Assembly (NCBI GenBank): GCA_028571685.1
Contig: CM053143.1
Coordinates: 156,296,329 to 156,360,328, forward strand
DNA from: Heterohyrax brucei
Taxonomy: Eukaryota > Chordata > Mammalia > Hyracoidea > Procaviidae
DNA length: 64,000 nucleotides
Reading direction: 5' to 3'
In this document: positions 57,231 to 64,000 of the stretch, one piece after another
Layout of the letters: every line of letters begins with the position of its first letter
Position numbering within the stretch: position 1 is the stretch's first letter
The notes under the pieces: generated by a model
Told to the model about the DNA's origin: nothing
Databases searched by the model: none
What the model saw: the letters and a program-made list of their open reading frames with translations, nothing else
Program-made: the position numbers and the translations under genes

Positions 57231-57883
57231 CCTTTGTGAGGTGCTGTCAAGTCAGTTTCAACTCACAGCAGTGCTGTGTACAACAGAATCGAACACTGCC
57301 TGGTTCTGTATCTTCCTCACAATTGTTACTGTGTTTGATCCTCTTGTTGCAGTCATTGTGTCAGTCTCTCTTGTTGAGCGTCTTCCTCTTTGTTGCTGAC
57401 TGGTTAATTTATCCAGCACAGTGTCCTTCTTCAATGGCCAGTGCCTCTTGATAATACCCCCAAAGTCATTGCCATGACGTCTCGCCATCCTTTCTTCCGA
57501 GGAATATTCTGGCTGTGCTTCTTCCAAGGCTGGTTTGCTTGTTCTTTTGGCAGTCCATGATGTATGAGTGATATTAAGGGTGTTGTTCGATGATTTTCAC
57601 ATTCTGTTGGATTGCCTTTCTTTGGGATGGGCATAAATGTGAATCTCTTCCAGTCAAGTGGCCAGATAACTGTTTTCCAAATTTCTTGGTATAGATGGAA
57701 GAATGTGTCCAGTATTGCATGCATTTGTTGAAATATCTCAGTTAGTATTCAGTTAATTCCTGTTTTTCACCAATGCCTTCAGTACTTCTTGGACTTCTGC
57801 CTTCATTATCGTCTAATCTTTATCATATGCTCCATCTTGAAATGGTTGAATGTTGACAGATTCTTTTTAGTACATTGACTGTG

Positions 57884-58408
57884 TGTCTTAGGCTGGGTTT
57901 TCTAGGGAAGCAAAACCAGTAACACATGTAGGTACTAAGAAAGATTTATAATATAGATAGATGGATAGATATAGGAAACAGCTCATGCAATCACAGAAGC
58001 TAGGTGTTACAAGTCTTGGCACAACCCTCACATGACCATGGAAGCTGATGAACTCAAAGTCAGCAGGTCAGAGACCAGAGTTCTAGGTCACCGGTTGTGT
58101 AGGTCGGTGGATCCCAAGCTGGCGGCGAGACAGAGCAGCAGAGGCTGGAGAACCCAGGATCAGCACATCAGGGAGCAGGACTCTCAAGAGCCAGCTGTAA
58201 GGACTGATGAATCCAACAGCTGCTAGTTCAAGTCCAGGAACCAGATGCCAGAAGAAGAGAGCAGGAGCTCATGGTGAGCAGACCAGCAGTAGTAGTGGAA
58301 GGTGGAGAGGAGAGAGCTGAGGGGTGGGGAGCCACCAGACCCCACCCTGCCACTTAATACAGCAGCCAAATATGGAGTAGCCAAGTTGACATAATCCCCA
58401 CCACCACA
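57884..58408 (-). mobile_element. LTR-like element of another family inside RTE copy M
   Basis: 525 bp foreign to the RTE around it: TGTCTTAGG at the left, '..ccccaccaccaca' at the right, TSD-like ctgtg (57879-57883) and cagtg (58409-58413), 4 of 5. The opening 'ggctgggttttctagggaag' followed by 'gatttataatatagatagat' resembles the antisense 3' end of known mammalian MaLR-type LTRs. GC-rich interior (58090-58350). Not collinear with the six 5918-type copies. Confidence 0.7.
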
Positions 58409-58756
58409 CAGTGCATTCTGTGTTCTTTTATTGTTACCTGCATGGTTCAATATTTTGTCTGGAATTCTTCAATACTGCACATCAAGGCTTTAAGGTTTTG
58501 TTTTCTTCAGTTATGTCAGCTTTAGAAATTCTTCTCTTTTGGTTTTCTGACTCCATGTCTGGGATATTTCTTTGTAATATTTTACTTTGTCTTCTCAAGC
58601 CGTCGTTTGAAATCTACTATTTAGCTCCGTTATGTCTTCATTTCTTCCATCGCCTTTAGCTATTTTGTGTTAACAGCAAGTTTCAGAGTGGCTTCCAACA
58701 AGCATTTTGGTTTTTGGTTTTGTTCCTGTCATTTTAATACCCTTTTCCTTCCTTCT

Positions 58757-58913
58757 GGGAGCCCTCATGGTGTAGAGGTTAAGTGCTACGGCTGTTAACC
58801 AAAAAAGTTGGCAGTTCAAATCTACCAGGTGCTCCTTGGAAACTCTGTGTGGCAGTTCTGCTTTGACACATAAGGGTCACTATTAGTCAGAATTGGCTCA
58901 ACAGCTGTGGGTT
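58757..58913 (+). mobile_element. AfroSINE inside RTE copy M
   Basis: 'gggagccctcatggtgtaga', 'gttggcagttcaaatctacc', 'tccttggaaactctgtgtgg', 'attggctcaacagctgtggg'. Confidence 0.93.
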
Positions 58914-59349
58914 ATAGATTTCTTTCTTCACGTATGATATCCTTGATGTCATTTCATTAGTGTTCAATGCTTCAAATCTGTTCTCTAAATGACGTCTAAA
59001 TTCAGGTTGAGTATGCTTAAGGTTGTACTTTGGTTTTTGTGGACTTGTTTTAATTTTCTTCATCTTCAAATTGAAATTGTAAATGAGCAGTTGATGATCT
59101 AGTGAGCCATCATCTCCTGGCCTTGTTCTGACTGATGACATTGAACTTTTCCAGCATCTCAGCTGACATAGTTGATTTGATTTCTGTATGTTCCATCTGG
59201 TGAGGTCCATGTGTAAAGTCACTATGTCTGCTGTTGAGAAAAAAAAAAAAGCATTTCCAATGAAGTGGTCTTTGTGTTGCAAAACTCTGTAGTACAGTCT
59301 CCTTCATCGTTTCACGAAGGCTGTATTTTTCAACTACTAATCCTTCTTT

Positions 59350-59506
59350 GCAAGCTGTGGTGGCGCAGTTGTTAAGTGCTATGGCTGCTAATCAGAAGCC
59401 TGGTAGTTCAAATCTGCCAAGTGCTCCTTGGAAACTCTAGGGGGCAATTCTGTTCTGTCTATAGGGTCACCGTGAGTCAGAACCAGCTCAACAGCAGTAG
59501 GATTTT
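59350..59506 (+). mobile_element. AfroSINE inside RTE copy M
   Basis: 'caagctgtggtggcgcagtt' (A box with intact CpG), 'ctggtagttcaaatctgcca', 'atagggtcaccgtgagtcag', 'ccagctcaacagcagtagga'. One of the least diverged copies. Confidence 0.94.
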
Positions 59507-59717
59507 GAATCCCTCTTTCTCATTTCCAGGTTTCACATTCCAATCACCACTAATTTTTAATGCAAGTTGACTGAATGTGTAATCAATTTCAGACAGCAGA
59601 AGTTGGTAAAAATCTTTGTTTTTTTTCATCTTTGACATTAGTACTTGGTGTGTAAATTTGAATAATAGTCATATGAACTTGTCTTCATTTTGCGAAGATG
59701 ATCCTATCACTGACCAG

Positions 59718-59880
59718 CACTTGTCTGTCAGTTTGTTGTACTGTGGTGGCTTTTGTGTTGCTGTAATGCTAGAAGCTATGCAACCGGCATTCCAAATACC
59801 AGCAGAGCCACCTAAGTTGGTCATGTTTTGGGGGAACTTCCGGACTAACCATTTCCTAGTCCACTGATAAATGACAAGCT
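59718..59880 (+). mobile_element. RTE LINE 5' end fragment (copy N), head-to-head with copy M
   Basis: 'cacttgtctgtcagtttgtt' is the RTE 5' terminus in sense orientation, continuing through 'ttgctgtaatgctagaagct' and 'aaataccagcagagccacct'. It meets antisense copy M directly, so either an inverted 5' segment of the same insertion or a second fragment. Confidence 0.8.
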
Positions 59881-60689
59881 CAATTTGTTGTAACGAAGAT
59901 CAGTGTTACTAGGTTAATAAATAATGTGGAACACGTAGCTAAGGTACCGTTACAGGAGCTAGTGATTCTATTCACTAATCCCTTTATACCTTTTTGGTGC
60001 TCGCATAGGAATTTGAGAATAGAAATACTATTTAAATGAGTAAACAGGATCCAAAATGTCCTGACTAAAGCCATGGAATTGACCACAGAAACATGAAGAC
60101 GTTCTGAAGTTATAAAATTATTTTTTGGACAGAGAATTTTTAGAATTCCTTTATCATATGAATTTATGATTTGGCTCTGTTGGACAAAGTACAGCGTGTG
60201 AAGAGAAAAAGTACTTCTCATCTTGATGAAGTATAAGCTGGCATCCATAGATCTAGTAAATATTGCATGTGCTGCCAACCACAAGACTCCCTTAGGAGAA
60301 GGCTGATTGAGGAAATGACATGTTTACTCACTTGCTATTCTTATGCATCACCACAAACTAACTTGACACAGTAGGGGATGCAATAGATTCCAGTGTAAAC
60401 ACTGTTACAGAATACACTAATCCTGCCTAATAGGAGGGGACCTAGTTTGTGAGACAGTAAGCATAGGGCTGTGTATGAAGGCGTTTTAGATTTGGCTTCC
60501 CACTTTTTTCCTGTGTTAAATGCATACCACAATAAAAAGATTAAATAGGATGAAAATTGAAAGTGGTTGCTGTGAGACAAGGCTTTCTGCTTAATCTGCA
60601 TACTCATTTCTTATTTTCAGTTAAACAATCTCTACCTAGGGTCAAAGCAGAATCTCAAAGGGTAATAAACTCACCCAAAGTGCTTTTCA
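59881..60689. other. Unique DNA
   Basis: No repeat recognised. A 134-codon minus frame (59880-60284) and an 88-codon one (60341-60607) begin inside it; neither shows a domain. The first starts in RTE-flanking sequence. Confidence 0.4.
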
Positions 60690-60857
60690 GAAACCCTGAT
60701 GGCACAGTGGTTAAGTGCTATAGCTGTTAACCAAAAGATCAGCAGTTCAAATCTGCAAAGTGCTCTTTGGAAACTCTGTGGAGCAGTTCTACTCAGTCCT
60801 GTGGGGTTGCTTTGAGTTGGAATTGACCCCATGGCAGTAGGATTGGTTTTGGTTTGC
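60690..60857 (+). mobile_element. AfroSINE, well preserved
   Basis: 'aaaccctgatggcacagtgg', 'agatcagcagttcaaatctg', 'aactctgtggagcagttcta', 'ttgagttggaattgacccca', tail 'gattggttttggtttg'. Confidence 0.95.
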
Positions 60858-60972
60858 TAATGTACTTTTCCATTTCACTTCCAGCTCACCCTGTCTGAGT
60901 ATTTCACTCTTCAGTTACTTTAACAGATAAAACAGGAATTAGATTATTTATATCAGAAGTACTAAGTGATAA

Positions 60973-61132
60973 GGAAACTTGTCGGGACAATGAGCAAGAG
61001 CTTGAGTGCTAACCAAAAAATCAGCAATTCTAATATATCAGGCTGTCCTTGGAAACTCTATGGAGCAGTTCTACTCTGTTCTATAGGGTCAGTAAAGTTG
61101 GAATTAACTTGACTGCAATGAATTTTTTTTTT
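60973..61132 (+). mobile_element. AfroSINE
   Basis: 'ggaaacttgtcgggacaatg' (head altered), 'tcagcaattctaatatatca', 'aactctatggagcagttcta', 'ggaattaacttgactgcaat', T-run tail. Confidence 0.9.
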
Positions 61133-61134
61133 AG

Positions 61135-61240
61135 GACTCTGTAGGAGAAAAGATCTGGCAGATTGCACCTGGTGGATTTGAACTGCTGACCTTTTGATTA
61201 GAAACTGAGCTCTTAACCACTGTGCAACCAGGGCTACCCC
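61135..61240 (-). mobile_element. AfroSINE 5' half
   Basis: 'tggtggatttgaactgctga', 'gagctcttaaccactgtgca' and 'accagggctacc' are the tRNA-like head read on the minus strand. The 3' half is missing. Confidence 0.85.
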
Positions 61241-61328
61241 ACAAAGATTATAGCCTAGAAACCCTTATGGGACAGTCTTACTCTGTTCTGTAGGGTTGAT
61301 GAGTATGAACTGATCTATCAGCACACAA
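61241..61328 (+). mobile_element. AfroSINE 3' half, long variant
   Basis: 'cacaaagattatagcctaga' (variant module end), 'gggacagtcttactctgttc', 'gaactgatctatcagcac'. It abuts the inverted 5' half. Confidence 0.8.
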
Positions 61329-61419
61329 CTAAATTGTACTAAATAATAATAACAAAAGGAAGAAAGAATGAAAGATGGAAGGAATGAAAGGAAAGTATAA
61401 AAGTACTTGCTTTTCTATT

Positions 61420-62105
61420 GCTTTCAGGTGCTGTTGAGTTGCTTCTGACTCATAGTAACCCTCTGCCCAACAAAAAGAAACACTGCCTAGCTTGACACCG
61501 TCCTCACCATCACTGATGTGTTTGAGCCTGCTGTTGGGTGTGTTATTCCCTTTTGGTTTTCTAACTCCAGGTCTTTGTGCATTTCATTGTAATACTGTGC
61601 CTTCTTGAGCCACCACTTGAATTTTCTATTCAGCTATTTTGCTTCATGATATCTTTCATTTTCTTTATCTACATTTAAGGAGCCAGTTTCAGAGTCTTGT
61701 CTGACATCATTTGGTCTTTTCTTTCTTCCTTGTCTTGTTAATAAACTTTCGCTTTCTTCATGTATGATGTCCTTGATGTTATCCCACAACTTGTCTGGCG
61801 TTTGATCATTAGCATTGAATGTATCAAATCTACTCTTGAGATAGTCTCCAAATTCAGGTTGGATGTACTCATTCTGTTGCTCACAGGGTCACTATGAGTT
61901 GGAACTGACTTGATGGCACCTAACAACAACAGAACAACATACTTGAGGCTGCATTTTGGCTTCTGTGGATTTGTTTTAATTTTCTTCAGCTTCAACTTAA
62001 ACTGGCGTATGAGCAACTGGTGGTCTGTTTGAAAGTCAGCCCCTGGCCTTGTACTGATTAATGATACTGAGCTTTTTATTGTCTCTTTCCACAGATATAG
62101 TTGCT
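61420..62105 (-). mobile_element. RTE LINE copy O, internally deleted
   Basis: The tail complement 'ggtgctgttgagttgcttct' and 3'-most 100 bp are followed after about 61540 by mid-element text ('tttggttttctaactccagg', 'catgtatgatgtccttgatg', 'gcttcaacttaaactggcgt'). It ends near 62105. More than 1.5 kb is missing between. A 58-bp RTE 3' end is inserted at 61881-61938. Confidence 0.87.
61881..61938 (+). mobile_element. 58-bp RTE 3' end inside copy O
   Basis: 'tcacagggtcactatgagtt', 'ggaactgacttgatggcacc', 'taacaacaacagaacaacat' form an extremely 5'-truncated sense RTE tail. Flanks 'gtactca' and 'atacttg' suggest a short imperfect TSD. Confidence 0.75.
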
Positions 62106-62693
62106 GTTAACTATAGAAGTCATAAAAATGAGTTTAGAAACTAATTTCAGTTACTTAGTACGTAATCTAGATGATATGCTGTTCTTCCTTTTCAATAGAT
62201 TATGTATATAATTACAATTAATTTACTCAGAAGTCCGTCCCCTTCTTGTAGCTACTCAGGAATAAAAGATGGTATGAGGAAGAGTTTTATCCAGTGCATT
62301 TGTCAAACTATAAACAAAATAAAATGATTTAAAAAAATACAGGATAAAAAGACACAAATTTTTACAAGTGTGTCACATTATATATCATTTTTAAAAGTAT
62401 AAATTCATCTCTGTTTTTTTTTCTGCTGTATTGAACCAATGATGTGTACTTAATAAGCCAAGCCCAGTGTACCTAATAGCCAGTAGAATTATCTTTTAAT
62501 TCTATTCATTCTTTTTTCTCAGGGACAATTGAATTTAAGGCTACCCAGGAACAAAACCAAACAAGAAAACAATAAATACCTATATTTCAGTTCTTGTATC
62601 AAACATTGAGCAAAATGAGTACAGTTTTCTTGCCAAACTTTGTATAGTGATGAATGTCCTGAAGTCACACAAGAGATAATATGCTTTGCTCAT
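62106..62693. other. Unique AT-rich DNA
   Basis: No repeat or gene supported. Confidence 0.4.
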
Positions 62694-63197
62694 TGCCATG
62701 GATTGCATTGTGTCCACCCCCTCCTCCTCCCCAAGTGTGTGTAGCAATTTGCCTAGGCCAAGATTCAGGTGTTGTGCAGTGTTCTTCCATGCTGTAAACC
62801 CTGCCTGAATTATGGTACTGAGGGAGGATGGGCAGCAGTTGTGTGGGTAAGGCAGGACTCAAGGTATAAGACTGTATTGTGTTTTGACACAGTCTCTTGA
62901 GATATAAAGGAAAGAAGCTAGCAGAGAGATTTAGTGACCTCATACCAACAAGAAAGAAAGCAGTGCTAGGAGCAGAGCACACCCTTTGGAAAGGACCAGG
63001 GTTCCCGCACTTCAGAAGCTTCCAGTCCAGGAGAAGACTGATGACAAGGACCTTGCCCCAGAGCCAGCAGAGAAAGCCTTGGAGCTGACACTTGGAATCT
63101 GGACTTTAGCCTATTGGACTGTGACAAATAAAATTTCTCTTTTTAAAGCCATCTACTTGTGGTATTGCTTTTAAAACAGCATTAGATTAGTAAAACA
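62694..63197 (+). mobile_element. Solo LTR, MaLR-like family, copy 6 (divergent subfamily)
   Basis: 504 bp, TGCCATGG to AAAACA, with TSD ctcat (62689-62693) and ctcac (63198-63202), 4 of 5. AATAAA at 63127-63132. It shares both ends and the 3' third ('aaagccatctacttgtggta') with copies 1-5 but differs in the middle, so it is a related older subfamily. Confidence 0.85.
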
Positions 63198-63450
63198 CTC
63201 ACAGAACCTTGATAGAATCTTAAAAATATGATGTTTACCAGGTTGGTCCTGAAGGATCCCCAAATAGTCATGTATCATCTCCAGTCTGAACAGATCCTGC
63301 TGGAATCAGTAATTCAGGGTTTGGGAAATTGTGAAGAAATCAGTTTCTCTATCTTAAACGCCATGATTTCGGTTCTTTATATTGTTTTTGCTGAGGAGTC
63401 AGATGCTTTTCACTACACTAAATACCCTGCTAGTGTTACTGTTAGCAAAA
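63198..63450. other. Unique DNA
   Basis: A 109-codon frame (63228-63557) spans this stretch and enters the next SINE, so it is not a gene. Confidence 0.4.
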
Positions 63451-63655
63451 GTCGCCCTGGTGGCACAGTGATTAAACACTTGGTTATTAATCAAAAGGTC
63501 ATCATTTGGAACCCACCAGGCCACCACAGGAGAAGGATATGGCAGTCTGTTCCATGAAGAGTTCAGCTTGGAAACTCTGTAGGCCAGTTCTACTACACGA
63601 TGCCTAGCAGCCAGAACTGACTTTGTGCAATGGGTTTTGTTCTTGGCTTTGGTTT
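63451..63655 (+). mobile_element. AfroSINE, long variant
   Basis: 'gtcgccctggtggcacagtg', B box 'ggtcatcatttggaaccca', a middle module 'aggagaaggatatggcagtc..ccatgaagagttcagcttgg', then 'cagaactgactttgtgcaat' and 'ggctttggtttc'. About 205 bp. Confidence 0.9.
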
Positions 63656-63885
63656 CCGTGATATTCCTGCCTTGAAATAAAGGAGAGATCCAAAGAAATG
63701 AAAAAGGAATGAGATGTTCGAAACATAAAACTGGTGCAACAGTAAATCAGAAATGCCATTTTTTAATCATTCATCTATGTTTTTATCAAATATCTCCTAC
63801 AAGTATATCTGTACCTCAGTGACAGATCTTTGGTAGAATTCTTACCCTCCATGTAGAAGACCAGTGTATTTCATGAGCAGCCGCC

Positions 63886-64000
63886 ACCTGACTGTTATTG
63901 AAGGTGTACATGTTGCTGTGATACTGAACAGTTGAGATCAAAGATTCCAGATTAAGATGAAGGGCCCAGCAATTAGCTCATAAAAACCCTGTGGATTGTA
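63886..64000 (+). mobile_element. Probable RTE 5' end (copy P), cut by window edge
   Basis: 'catgttgctgtgatactgaa', 'gattccagattaagatgaag' and 'cagcaattagctcataaaaa' parallel the 5'UTR of copies F and G in order, though strongly diverged. It could instead be a SINE variant carrying the same module. Confidence 0.5.

Larger units (their letters stand above)
57231..59717 (-). mobile_element. RTE LINE copy M, internally deleted, with three insertions
   Basis: Antisense RTE from the tail ('gaggtgctgtcaagtcagtt') to the endonuclease region (about 59717). At about 57552-57565 ('cagtccatgatgtatgagtg') it jumps over roughly 800-900 bp including the RT active site. It is interrupted by an LTR (57884-58408), a SINE (58757-58913) and a SINE (59350-59506). 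Frame 57258-57527 (minus) retains C-terminal residues such as 'EEAQPEYSSEERMARR'. Confidence 0.9.

Noticed and set aside
59880-60284. 134-codon minus-strand frame
   Set aside because: No domain, no splice or promoter context, and it lies in unique DNA next to RTE debris. Frames of this length occur by chance in AT-rich DNA of this size.
1-64000. CRISPR array, bacterial operon or prophage
   Set aside because: Repeats are dispersed, not regularly spaced with spacers. Coding remnants are mammalian LINEs and there are no bacterial gene features.
1-64000. Host protein-coding exons
   Set aside because: All frames with recognisable protein similarity are L1 or RTE. No other stretch shows a domain with plausible splice sites. 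Short exons inside unique blocks cannot be excluded by eye.

Overview
This window is intergenic or deep-intronic DNA from an afrotherian mammal. Elephant or a close paenungulate relative fits best. The assignment rests on the repeats: about thirty tRNA-derived SINEs of the AfroSINE type (head like 'ggagccctggtggcacagtg', tail like 'tatgagtcggaattgactc'), many copies of the RTE-type LINE of Afrotheria (tail 'gcacctaacaacaacaac'), mammalian L1, and ancient MIR. I found no host protein-coding exon, no functional RNA gene, no bacterial feature and no CRISPR array. The longest open frames (up to 158 codons) are L1/RTE coding remnants or chance frames across LTRs and unique DNA.

Layout. 1-10640: an antisense RTE split by an almost full-length antisense L1 (360-8089). 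That L1 is itself split in ORF1 by a solo LTR (5918-6435), so three insertions are stacked in order. 10641-16000: unique AT-rich DNA, then an old L1 tail interrupted by an RTE fragment and a SINE. 15955-20373: a sense L1 5' half with ORF1 and the ORF2 endonuclease, broken by a different LTR (17608-18032), followed by an RTE 3' half. 20374-26020: SINEs, MIRs, a second copy of the 5918-type LTR and small RTE pieces. 26020-28118: a second antisense L1 5' half with 5'UTR and ORF1. 28119-34427: two consecutive sense RTEs (one internally deleted, one about 2.75 kb) and an antisense RTE. 34428-40926: repeat-poor DNA with SINEs, an RTE tail and an L1 tail. 40927-45258: an antisense near-full-span RTE carrying four nested insertions. 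45259-57230: mostly unique DNA with SINEs, MIRs, two more LTRs and one RTE tail. 57231-62105: an internally deleted antisense RTE carrying one LTR and two SINEs, then SINE clusters and another RTE. 62106-64000: unique DNA, a sixth, more divergent LTR of the same general type, a SINE and probably the 5' end of another RTE.

How the parts relate. The RTE supplied the retrotransposition machinery and the AfroSINEs appear to be its parasites, because their 3' ends resemble the RTE 3' end. L1 and the LTR elements are independent lineages. Every autonomous element here is dead: RT and endonuclease motifs are mutated or frames are broken. The most informative content is the nesting order and the target-site duplications (TSDs), which can be read directly. 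Element borders are exact where a TSD is named and otherwise good to about 10-20 bases. No alignment or repeat-library search was run.
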